A stretch of 64,000 nucleotides of DNA from Pseudomonas putida (GTDB taxonomy: Bacteria > Pseudomonadota > Gammaproteobacteria > Pseudomonadales > Pseudomonadaceae), in the NCBI RefSeq assembly GCF_025905425.1, contig NZ_CP109603.1, positions 5,596,501 through 5,660,500 of the forward strand, read 5' to 3'. Below the pieces are notes generated by a model. That model was not told the DNA's origin, did not search any database, and saw only the letters and a list, made by a program, of their open reading frames with translations. A program made the translations under genes and the position numbers. This document shows, one piece after another, positions 1-8,293 of this stretch. How positions within the stretch are numbered: position 1 is the stretch's first letter; every line of letters starts with the position of its first letter.

Positions 1-411
1 GTTCAGGCGCAGGGCGGCCATCAACATGCCGGGGGTGATCTTGTCGCAGTTGGAGATACAGACGATGGCGTCGGCGCAGTGGGCGTTGACCATGTATTCC
101 ACGGCGTCGGCGATGATCTCGCGGCTCGGCAGCGAGTACAGCATGCCGTCGTGGCCCATGGCGATGCCGTCATCGACCGCGATGGTGTTGAATTCCTTGG
201 CCACGCCACCGGCGCGCTCGATCTCACGGGCAACCAGTTGGCCCAGGTCCTTCAGGTGCACGTGGCCCGGGACGAACTGGGTGAACGAGTTGGCGATGGC
301 GATGATTGGTTTCTTGAAATCTTCGTCCTTCATCCCGGTGGCGCGCCACAGGGCACGAGCGCCCGCCATGTTGCGGCCTTGGGTGGAAGTCTTGGAACGA
401 TAATCAGGCAT
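1..411 (-). CDS. ilvD: Dihydroxy-acid dehydratase, N-terminal part (cut by window start)
   Basis: This enzyme dehydrates 2,3-dihydroxy acids to 2-oxo acids in valine, isoleucine and leucine synthesis, in the cytoplasm. Only the first 137 residues are inside the window. They start [20 protein letters not shown] and include the iron-sulfur ligand region [12 protein letters not shown] around Cys122, which is typical of IlvD. The ATG is preceded by an AGGAG ribosome site about 7 bases upstream. The gene reads away from mgtE, and the long region between the two genes must hold both promoters. Identification is firm; the rest of the protein cannot be judged. Confidence 0.97.
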
Positions 412-890
412 GAAGCACTCCTGGCGGCTTAATCAGGTCACAAAAAGGGGAGTGAGCTTCTCTTGGTCCTATGCGCCTTAGGCCGGTTGCCACTGGCACG
501 GATGGGGCCGAAGACACCACGGGATCGCCGCGTGCTCGACCAGAGCTCATAAACCCGCCGGGGATGACTGGCGATGAATAGCCCGATTCTACACCGCTGG
601 CGCGGCGAGGGAATGGCGATGTGTCTGGGCGGTGGCGTTGGCCTAATGGCCGGTAGTTTGTAGGACGCTTCCGAAACGTCGTTTCAGGGGCTGACCTGCC
701 AGCCCAAGCTAACTATGATCCGCCCGCCGCATGTGCGGCTTCACGAGATACACCCTCAATGGACCTTCCCAGTTTCAGTTCAAACCGAACTCGCAAATTG
801 GCACTGAGCGCGTCGTCGCCAGGGCTTCCGAAGGCTTGAGCCCGCGTGGCTGAGGTGTGCGGGTGCCTGCGTCGGCGCCTGGAGAACCTC
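412..890. other. Divergent intergenic region between ilvD and mgtE
   Basis: About 480 bases hold no convincing gene. On the ilvD side there is a weak minus-strand -10 (TAGAAT, 591 to 586) with TG two bases upstream. On the mgtE side there is a better promoter (listed separately), which gives mgtE a leader of about 165 bases. The leader contains a perfect small hairpin, GCCGCA-TG-TGCGGC, near 727-740. I do not recognise a known Mg2+ riboswitch in it. Confidence 0.5.
691..719 (+). promoter_or_regulatory. Candidate sigma-70 promoter of mgtE
   Basis: A -35 hexamer CTGACC and a -10 hexamer TATGAT are separated by 17 bases. Transcription would start near 726 and leave a long untranslated leader before the ATG at 891. 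The match is by eye only. Confidence 0.45.
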
Positions 891-1946
891 ATGCAGCACA
901 CTTCCGATACCCTCGTTTCACCTCTCGACCTGCGCCAGGCTGCCCAGGCCCGTCGTGACGACCTGCTTCACCCGCAAGGCTACCGCGAAGGCACGGCCGG
1001 TTACCTGATGACCAGCGAATACTCGTGCCTGGATGCCGGCCTCAGCGCAAGCCAGGCCATCGACATGCTGCGCCGCGAGGCTGCCGATGCCGAAACCATC
1101 TATCAGTCTTATGTACTCGACGAGCAGCGCAACCTGCGCGGTACGTTGTCCCTGCGTGAGCTGATCCTGGCCGCCCCCGAGGCGCCGATCGAGCAGATCA
1201 TGGTGCACAAGGTCATCTGCGTTTGCACCACGACCCGCCAGGAAGAAGTGGCCCGCCTGATCCGCGAGCACGACCTGCTGGCCGTGCCGGTGCTGGACGA
1301 GGTTGGGCGATTGGTGGGCCTGGTGACGTGCGACGATGCACTGGATGTGGTGGTCGATGAGGCCACCGAGGACTTCCACAAGGGCGCCTCCATCACCAAC
1401 CACGTGGGCAACCTTAGGGATGCCACCGTCAGCCTGCTGTACCGCAAACGGGTGCTGTGGCTGGTGCTGCTGGTGTTCGGCAACCTGTTCTCGGGGGCTG
1501 GCATCGCGGCGTTCGAAGAGACCATTGCCGCGCATATCGTGCTGGTGTTCTTCCTGCCGCTGTTGGTGGACAGCGGTGGCAATGCCGGGGCGCAGTCGGC
1601 GACCTTGATGGTGCGAGGCCTGGCGACGGGCGAGGTGGCCATGCGTGACTGGCTGCGGATGCTGGGGCGTGAGTGCGGGGTTGCGCTGGCGCTGGGGGCG
1701 ACCATGGCGGTGGCGGTGGCATCGCTGGGGGCACTGCGGGGTGGGATGGACATTGCCCTGATCGTGGCAAGCAGCATGCTGGTGATCGTGTTGCTGGGCA
1801 GCCTGATCGGCATGAGCCTGCCGTTCATGTTCACCAAGCTCAAGCTCGACCCGGCGACGGCCAGTGGCCCGCTGGTGACCTCGATCGCCGATGCGGCGGG
1901 GGTGCTGGTGTATTTCGGGATTGCTTCGTATGTGCTGGATATCTGA
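891..1946 (+). CDS. mgtE: MgtE-type Mg2+ transporter lacking the N-terminal domain
   Basis: MgtE proteins are inner-membrane Mg2+ channels. This copy has 351 residues, against about 450 or more for the usual family member. The first ~30 residues lead straight into the segment GTAGYLMTSEY, which in full-length MgtE marks the start of the CBS pair. Two CBS domains follow (about 35-160), then the membrane domain (about 185-350) with the signature LLVDSGGNAGAQ. The superhelical N domain that normally senses Mg2+ is therefore absent. The ATG is chosen because GGAG lies 6 bases upstream; a GTG at 846 in the same frame has no ribosome site and adds no recognisable domain. The gene converges on rlmI across a REP pair. 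Confidence 0.9.
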   Translation: MQHTSDTLVSPLDLRQAAQARRDDLLHPQGYREGTAGYLMTSEYSCLDAGLSASQAIDMLRREAADAETIYQSYVLDEQRNLRGTLSLRELILAAPEAPIEQIMVHKVICVCTTTRQEEVARLIREHDLLAVPVLDEVGRLVGLVTCDDALDVVVDEATEDFHKGASITNHVGNLRDATVSLLYRKRVLWLVLLVFGNLFSGAGIAAFEETIAAHIVLVFFLPLLVDSGGNAGAQSATLMVRGLATGEVAMRDWLRMLGRECGVALALGATMAVAVASLGALRGGMDIALIVASSMLVIVLLGSLIGMSLPFMFTKLKLDPATASGPLVTSIADAAGVLVYFGIASYVLDI

Positions 1947-1956
1947 GGTGCCGTTT

Positions 1957-2056
1957 GGGGCTGCTTTGCAGCCCATCGCGGGCAAGCCCGCTCCTACAGG
2001 GGTCGGGTACCTGTGTAGGAGCGGCCTTGTGTCGCGATGGGCTGCGCAGCAGCCCC
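1957..2056. repeat. REP pair (inverted) between mgtE and rlmI
   Basis: Two REP-like arms face each other. The outer parts pair as GGGGCTGC...CCCATCGCG with its complement. The inner parts differ: the left arm reads GGGCAAGCCCGCTCC and the right arm GGAGCGGCCTTGTGTC. The two arms thus come from two REP sequence variants. It lies between two convergent genes. Confidence 0.85.
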
Positions 2057-2067
2057 GGCATTCTTAA

Positions 2068-3264
2068 TCAGCTGTTAGGCAGCAACCGGCAGGTAATGCT
2101 CTTGATGTAGCGGGTTTCGGCGATGGCCGGGTGCACCGGGTGGTCCGGGCCCTGGCCGCCGCGCTCGAGCAGCTGCAGGTTGCGGTCCAGGTGGCGGGCG
2201 CTGGTCAGCAGGATGTTGTTCAGGTCATCCTCGGGCAGGTGCATGGAGCACGAGGCGCTGACCAGAATGCCGTCCTTGTTGAGCATGCGCATGGCCTGTT
2301 CGTTGAGGCGACGGTAGGCCGCTTCGCCGTTTTTCAGGTCTTTCTTGCGCTTGATGAACGCGGGTGGGTCGGCAATGATCACGTCAAAGCGCTCTTCGGC
2401 GGCCTTCAGCTCACGCAGCGCTTCAAATACGTCGCCTTCGATGCAGGTCAGTTTCTCGCTGATACCGTTGAGCGCGGCATTGCGCTCAACGCCGTCCAGG
2501 GCGAAGCCCGACGCATCGACACAGAACACTTCGCTGGCGCCAAATGCGCCGGCCTGCACACCCCAGCCACCGATGTAGCTGAACAGGTCGAGCACGCGCT
2601 TGCCTTTGACGTAGGGGGCCAGGCGCGCACGGTTCATGCGGTGGTCATAGAACCAGCCAGTCTTCTGGCCTTCGCGTACCGGGGCTTCAAACTTGACGCC
2701 GTTTTCTTCCAGCGGGACCCAGTCCGGCACTTCGCCGTAGACGGTTTCGACGTAGCGCTGCAGGCCTTCGGCATCACGCGCGGCGGAATCGTTCTTGAAC
2801 AAGATGCCGCTTGGCTTGAGCACCTGGACCAGGGCGGCGATCACGTCGTCCTTGTGCAGCTCCATGGTCGCCGAGGCCAGCTGAACCACGAGGATGTCGA
2901 AGAAGCGATCGACCACCAGGCCTGGCAGCAGGTCGGAGTCGCCGTAGACCAGGCGGTAGCACGGCTTGTCGAACAGGCGCTCACGCAGCGACAGGGCGAC
3001 GTTGAGGCGGTGTACCAGCAGCGATTTGTCCAGCGGCAGCTTGATGTCGCGCGACAGCAGGCGGGCGCAGATCAGGTTGTTCGGGCTCAGTGCCACGATA
3101 CCCAGCGGCTTGCCGTTGGCGGCTTCGAGAATCGCCTGCTGGCCGGCCTGAAAGCCTTGCAGCGGGGTCGTGGCGACGTCGACTTCATTGCTGTAGACCC
3201 ACAGGTGGCCGGCGCGCAGGCGGCGGTCGGCATTGGCTTTGAGGCGAAGGCTGGGCAGGGACAT
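2068..3264 (-). CDS. rlmI: 23S rRNA m5C methyltransferase RlmI (YccW-like)
   Basis: This is a class I SAM-dependent methyltransferase of the RlmI/YccW family, which methylates a cytosine of 23S rRNA. The 398-residue protein starts with a PUA-like RNA-binding domain (LRAGHLWVYSNEVD near residue 15). It ends with a Rossmann methyltransferase domain carrying VLDLFSYIGGWGVQ (SAM binding) and the IIADPPAF motif. The ATG chosen has GGAG 7 bases upstream; the frame is open further upstream without a better start. It is a single gene, divergent from the HDOD gene. Confidence 0.92.
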   Translation of the reverse strand: MSLPSLRLKANADRRLRAGHLWVYSNEVDVATTPLQGFQAGQQAILEAANGKPLGIVALSPNNLICARLLSRDIKLPLDKSLLVHRLNVALSLRERLFDKPCYRLVYGDSDLLPGLVVDRFFDILVVQLASATMELHKDDVIAALVQVLKPSGILFKNDSAARDAEGLQRYVETVYGEVPDWVPLEENGVKFEAPVREGQKTGWFYDHRMNRARLAPYVKGKRVLDLFSYIGGWGVQAGAFGASEVFCVDASGFALDGVERNAALNGISEKLTCIEGDVFEALRELKAAEERFDVIIADPPAFIKRKKDLKNGEAAYRRLNEQAMRMLNKDGILVSASCSMHLPEDDLNNILLTSARHLDRNLQLLERGGQGPDHPVHPAIAETRYIKSITCRLLPNS

Positions 3265-3401
3265 GACGTCGCTCCGGGAAAAAAGAGCGGGAGTATACCG
3301 TGTTGGCCCTGTGTTCGGGGTCAGGCGCGACAAAGTGCTGGCCAGGCCTAAAGCTAGACGATCCGGTGTTAGAATTCGCTGTCCTCAACGAGTGTGTACG
3401 C

Positions 3402-4274
3402 ATGTCCCAAGAACTCAGCGCCGAACAGATCCAGCAAGCCTTGCAAGGCATCACCATCCCGCCGCAACCGCAGATCATGGTCGACCTGCAGTTCGAGCAG
3501 TACATGCCTGACCCGGACCTGGAAACCATCGCCAAGCTGATTTCCCAGGACCCAGGCTTGTCCGGCGCGTTGCTCAAACTGGTCAACTCCCCGCATTTTG
3601 GCCTTTCCAACAAGATCGGCTCGATCCAGCGCGCGGTGAACCTGTTGGGCAGCCGTTCGATCATCAACCTGATCAACGCCCAGTCGATCAAAGGCGAAAT
3701 GAGCGACGAAACCATCGTCACCCTGAACCGCTTCTGGGACACCGCGCAGGACGTGGCAATGACCTGCCTGACCCTGGCCAAGCGTACCGGGATGCAGTTG
3801 GCCGACGAGGCGTACACCCTTGGCTTGTTCCATGATTGTGGCGTGCCGCTGATGCTCAAGCGCTTCCCCAACTACATGGACGTGCTGGAAGAAGCTTATG
3901 CCAAGGCCGACGGCGAAACGCGGGTGGTTGATACGGAAAACCGTGCGTTCAATACCAACCACTCGGTGGTGGGCTATTTCACCGCCAAGTCCTGGCGCCT
4001 GCCCGAGCACCTGACGGGGGCCATCGCCAACCACCACAACGCCTTGGCCGTGTTCCGCGACGAGTCTTCACGCAATACCCAGAGCCAGTTGAAGAACCTG
4101 CTGGCGGTGCTGAAGATGGCCGAGCACATCTGCGCGTCCTACCGTGTGTTGGGCAGCCAGAGTGTCGACCACGAATGGGAAGTGGTGGGGCCACTGGTGC
4201 TCGACTACATTGGCTTGTCGGACTACGACTTCGAAAACCTCAAACAGAACATCCGAGAGCTGGGCGGGCACTGA
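3402..4274 (+). CDS. HDOD domain signalling protein
   Basis: The 290-residue protein carries an HDOD domain, a relative of the HD hydrolases thought to act in signalling rather than catalysis. The typical segment is LLKLVNSPHFGLSNKIGSIQ at about 70-90, followed by AVNLLGSRSIINL. No GGDEF, EAL or receiver domain is attached and there is no signal peptide. I chose the ATG opening MSQELSAEQIQQ, since the frame upstream looks like intergenic DNA. Its stop is 3 bases before mutM, so the two are very probably co-transcribed. The molecular role is unknown. Confidence 0.85.
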   Translation: MSQELSAEQIQQALQGITIPPQPQIMVDLQFEQYMPDPDLETIAKLISQDPGLSGALLKLVNSPHFGLSNKIGSIQRAVNLLGSRSIINLINAQSIKGEMSDETIVTLNRFWDTAQDVAMTCLTLAKRTGMQLADEAYTLGLFHDCGVPLMLKRFPNYMDVLEEAYAKADGETRVVDTENRAFNTNHSVVGYFTAKSWRLPEHLTGAIANHHNALAVFRDESSRNTQSQLKNLLAVLKMAEHICASYRVLGSQSVDHEWEVVGPLVLDYIGLSDYDFENLKQNIRELGGH

Positions 4275-4277
4275 CAC

Positions 4278-5090
4278 ATGCCGGAACTACCCGAAGTAGA
4301 AACCACCCGGCGGGGTATCGCACCCCATCTGGTAGGCCAGCGGGTCAGCCGCGTGGTGGTGCGTGACCGGCGCCTGCGCTGGCCAATCCCCGAAGACCTG
4401 GATGTGCGGTTGTCGGGGCAGCGTATCGTTAGCGTCGAGCGGCGCGCCAAGTACCTGTTGATCAATGCCGAGGTCGGCACCTTGATCAGCCACCTGGGCA
4501 TGTCGGGTAACTTGCGCCTGGTCGAATTGGGCCTGCCGGCGGCCAAGCACGAGCACGTCGATATCGAGCTGGAATCGGGGCTGATGCTGCGCTACACCGA
4601 CCCGCGCCGTTTCGGCGCCATGCTCTGGAGCCTCGACCCGCTCAACCACGAGTTATTGCTGCGTCTGGGGCCAGAACCGTTGACCGACCTGTTTGATGGC
4701 GACCGCCTGTTTCAGCTGTCGCGCGGGCGCTCGATGGCGGTCAAACCGTTCATCATGGATAACGCGATAGTGGTGGGGGTGGGTAACATCTACGCCACCG
4801 AAGCATTGTTTGCTGCCGGGATTGACCCACGCCGGGAGGCGGGCGGTATTTCGCGGGCGCGGTACCTGAAGCTGGCCATCGAGATCAAACGGGTGCTGGC
4901 GGCGGCCATCGAGCAGGGCGGCACGACCTTGCGCGACTTCATTGGCGGGGATGGGCAGCCGGGGTACTTCCAGCAGGAGTTGTTCGTCTACGGGCGGGGT
5001 GGGATGCCGTGCAAGCTGTGTGGCACGCCCTTGCGCGAGGTGAAGCTTGGCCAGCGGGCAAGCGTGTTCTGCCCGCGCTGCCAGCGCTGA
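4278..5090 (+). CDS. mutM: Formamidopyrimidine-DNA glycosylase
   Basis: MutM (Fpg) removes oxidised purines such as 8-oxoguanine from DNA and cuts the abasic site. The 270-residue length is standard. The N-terminus [14 protein letters not shown] supplies the catalytic proline (after Met removal) and the following glutamate. The C-terminus holds the zinc finger, with CKLC and CPRC as ligand pairs. It follows the HDOD gene by 3 bases. A REP pair separates it from the convergent ferredoxin gene. Confidence 0.97.
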   Translation: MPELPEVETTRRGIAPHLVGQRVSRVVVRDRRLRWPIPEDLDVRLSGQRIVSVERRAKYLLINAEVGTLISHLGMSGNLRLVELGLPAAKHEHVDIELESGLMLRYTDPRRFGAMLWSLDPLNHELLLRLGPEPLTDLFDGDRLFQLSRGRSMAVKPFIMDNAIVVGVGNIYATEALFAAGIDPRREAGGISRARYLKLAIEIKRVLAAAIEQGGTTLRDFIGGDGQPGYFQQELFVYGRGGMPCKLCGTPLREVKLGQRASVFCPRCQR

Positions 5091-5113
5091 ATCTGGGGCC
5101 GTTTGGCGGCCCA

Positions 5114-5203
5114 TTCGCGGGGCAAGCCCGCTCCCACAGGATCTAGCAGGCTCTAGACAGCTTACAAGCGGCCCAATCTGTGGGAGCGGGCTTGCCCCGC
5201 GAA
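5114..5203. repeat. REP pair between mutM and the ferredoxin gene
   Basis: Two 26-base arms (5114-5139 and 5178-5203) are perfect inverted copies of TTCGCGGGGCAAGCCCGCTC plus CCACAG. The spacer is 38 bases. It lies between convergent genes. Confidence 0.92.
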
Positions 5204-5227
5204 CAAGGGCGCAGCCCTTGCAATTAT

Positions 5228-5497
<270 letters not shown>

Positions 5498-5525
5498 TCA
5501 CCGCCCGGGCATGTTCAACGCTGTG

Positions 5526-5539
5526 GGCACAATTGTGCC
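5526..5539. promoter_or_regulatory. Perfect palindrome GGCACAATTGTGCC upstream of the ferredoxin gene
   Basis: Fourteen bases read the same on both strands, in the coaD-ferredoxin gap. The position suits an operator for the downstream minus-strand ferredoxin gene. The binding protein is unknown. Confidence 0.4.
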
Positions 5540-5543
5540 GCAT

Positions 5544-5570
5544 TCGCGCCCGCAGTGCACGCGGGCGCGA
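5544..5570 (-). other. GC-rich hairpin after coaD
   Basis: A perfect 10-bp stem (TCGCGCCCGC with its complement) and a 7-base loop follow coaD on the minus strand. There is no T run, so it is not a standard intrinsic terminator. It could slow transcription or protect the coaD mRNA end. Confidence 0.4.
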
Positions 5571-5587
5571 TAATCAGGCGTGCAGGC

Positions 5588-6178
<591 letters not shown>

Positions 6179-7777
6179 TCATGCGTTGTGTGCCAGGCGG
6201 GCAATCAGGGCATCGGTGAGCTTGGCGCTGATGGCGTACACCGACAATTGCGGGTTGGCGCCGATGCTGGTGGGGAACAGCGAGCCGTCGTGAATCGACA
6301 GGTTTGCCAGCTGGTGATGCTGGCCCAGGCTGTTGCACACCGCCTGTCGTGGGTCTTCGCCCAGGGCGCAGCCCCCCATCACGTGGGCGCTGCCCAGGCG
6401 CGTGCGGAATAGCGCCAGGGGCAGCTCGTCGATCATCGTCAGGGCTTCGCTCAGGTTGTTGGCGTAGCGGGCATCGCCATGCACCGGCAAGACCCGCTCG
6501 GCCCCGGCGGCGAACTGGATCTGCGCCATGCTGCGGTAGGCGCGGCGCAAACCGTCGCGCAGGTAGTCATTGACCGGGTAATCCAGCACGGGTGAGCCAT
6601 CGCCCCGCAGCTCGACCGCGCCACCCTGGCTTTCAGGGTGGAAGCCATCGCGCAGCAACGCCAGCATCACGTGGGTATGCGGCAGCTCGGCCATGTGCTG
6701 GGCATTCTCGTTGCCGTAGCCACCCAACAGGGTGCTGGCCAGGGCGGGGTGCAGGGGCGGCACTTCAAGCTTGTAACCGATTGGGCCGTCGGTACCGCCG
6801 AGCCATTGGAAGTGGTCGCTGTAGATGGACTGCGGGGCACCGTAGTAGGGGTCGATGCGCGTGTTGAAACGTGCCGCGCTGAAGTTGACCAGGTGCAGGA
6901 AGGTGCGTTTGCCCAGGCGAGCGTGCGGGTCGGGGGCGTTGGAACGCAGCAACAGGGCAGGGCTGTTGATACCGCCCCCGGCGAGAATGTAGTGGCGGGC
7001 GCGCACGCTGATCTGCCTGCCGGTGGGGTGTATGCCTTGGGCGTCCAGGGCCGTGCACTGCAACTGGGCGATCCGCTCGCCGTTGTGCTCGAAGCGCATC
7101 GCACGCGCCAGGTAGAGCAGCTCGCCGCCCTGGTCGAGGGTGGCCGGAATGCTGGTCACCAGCATCGATTGCTTGGCGTTGACAGGGCAGCCCATGCCGC
7201 AATAACCAAGGTTCCGACAATCGCGCACGTTGCGCGGTATCACCGCCCAACGATAGCCGAGCTGTTCGCAGCCACGGCGCAGCACCTCGTTGTTGGCGTT
7301 GGGCGGCAAGGCCCAAGGGCTGATGCCCAGCTGCTGTTCGATGCGCTCGAACCAAGGGCGTAGCGCATCGGTGTCCAAGCCGGTGACCCGGTGCTCCTTG
7401 GCCCAATGGGCCAGGGTCTGTGGCGGCGTGCGAAAGCTCGAGGTCCAGTTGACCAGCGTGGTACCGCCCACGGCGCGGCCCTGCAGGATGGTGATGGCGC
7501 CATCCTTGCTCATCCGCCCCAGGCCCTCCTGGTAGAGGCTGGCGTAGGCCTCGCTTTCCAGCAGGTGGAAGTCGCTGCTGGTCTTCAGGGGGCCTTCTTC
7601 GATCAGCAGTACTTTGAACCCGGCGGCGCTGAGCAACTGGGCACTGGTGGCGCCGCCGGCACCGCTGCCGATCACGGCGATATCGGCCTGCAGGGTCAGG
7701 TCTTGCGCCAGGCGCGAGCCATCGTGGGTGATCCAGCCGCGTTCGAGGCCTTGGCGAAATGGGTCGATTACAGGCAT
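6179..7777 (-). CDS. GMC-family FAD oxidoreductase (probable alcohol oxidase/dehydrogenase)
   Basis: The 532-residue protein has the FAD-binding GSGAGG at residues 37-42 and the GMC signature LQGRAVGGTTLVNW near 100. A cysteine-rich segment, CRNLGYCGMGCPVNAKQSM, follows, as in long-chain alcohol oxidase-like GMC proteins. The C-terminal substrate domain includes GSAHVMGGCALG. It likely oxidises an alcohol to an aldehyde. It has no signal peptide of its own. It is the last gene of a three-gene run after an aldehyde dehydrogenase and a Tat-signal protein, 20 bases from the latter. The real substrate is unknown; fatty or aromatic alcohols are possible. Confidence 0.85.
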   Translation of the reverse strand: MPVIDPFRQGLERGWITHDGSRLAQDLTLQADIAVIGSGAGGATSAQLLSAAGFKVLLIEEGPLKTSSDFHLLESEAYASLYQEGLGRMSKDGAITILQGRAVGGTTLVNWTSSFRTPPQTLAHWAKEHRVTGLDTDALRPWFERIEQQLGISPWALPPNANNEVLRRGCEQLGYRWAVIPRNVRDCRNLGYCGMGCPVNAKQSMLVTSIPATLDQGGELLYLARAMRFEHNGERIAQLQCTALDAQGIHPTGRQISVRARHYILAGGGINSPALLLRSNAPDPHARLGKRTFLHLVNFSAARFNTRIDPYYGAPQSIYSDHFQWLGGTDGPIGYKLEVPPLHPALASTLLGGYGNENAQHMAELPHTHVMLALLRDGFHPESQGGAVELRGDGSPVLDYPVNDYLRDGLRRAYRSMAQIQFAAGAERVLPVHGDARYANNLSEALTMIDELPLALFRTRLGSAHVMGGCALGEDPRQAVCNSLGQHHQLANLSIHDGSLFPTSIGANPQLSVYAISAKLTDALIARLAHNA

Positions 7778-7797
7778 TGGCGATGCTCTTGTTGTCG

Positions 7798-8283
7798 TCA
7801 GATCTTCGGTGGCCCTGGGTAGCCGCAGGCGGCCCAGGCTTCCGGGCGTTCATACCAGGCCATCTGCAGCAGTTGCAGCAACGAGGCGTGCCCCATGCGC
7901 AGCAGGTTCATCGAACTGTCCTGCCAGCGCTGCAGAAACGCGCTGATCTGCTCGCTGCTGGCCTGCTGCCAGGCGCCCCAGATGCCGGTCAGCGGGCCCC
8001 GAGTCAGTGGCAGGCTGAGCACGTCGAACAGTTGCCGGGTGAGTTTGAGCATTTCTGGCGACAACGCCGCCAGCTTGTGATCGAGGCTGTGCAGCACCAG
8101 CGCATCGACGGCCTGGGTGCCGGCAAGCACCACTGGGATCAGCGCACTCAACAGTGGCAGGTCGTCATTGCGCAACGCCTGGTAGCCGGGCGCGGCCGAC
8201 TGTGCCGTGCAGCCGACGAGGCTGGTGGTGGCGAGGAAGGCGCTGGCGCCCAGGCTGAAGCGGAGCAAGTCGCGGCGCTGCAT
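7798..8283 (-). CDS. Tat-signal small protein, likely partner of the GMC oxidoreductase
   Basis: The 161-residue protein starts MQRRDLLRFSLGASAFLA, a twin-arginine (Tat) export signal, followed by SLVGC, which could serve as a lipobox. The rest is mostly helical with no motif I can name. Small Tat-signal proteins next to GMC oxidoreductases often act as the exported small subunit and carry the flavoprotein across the membrane. That role is inferred here from position, since the GMC protein lacks a signal. The gene sits 10 bases after the aldehyde dehydrogenase gene and 20 before the GMC gene. Confidence 0.75.
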   Translation of the reverse strand: MQRRDLLRFSLGASAFLATTSLVGCTAQSAAPGYQALRNDDLPLLSALIPVVLAGTQAVDALVLHSLDHKLAALSPEMLKLTRQLFDVLSLPLTRGPLTGIWGAWQQASSEQISAFLQRWQDSSMNLLRMGHASLLQLLQMAWYERPEAWAACGYPGPPKI

Positions 8284-8293
8284 GGGCCTGGGC

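Noticed and set aside
720..890. A known Mg2+ riboswitch before mgtE
   Set aside because: The leader is long enough, but I could not match its sequence to the M-box or another known class.
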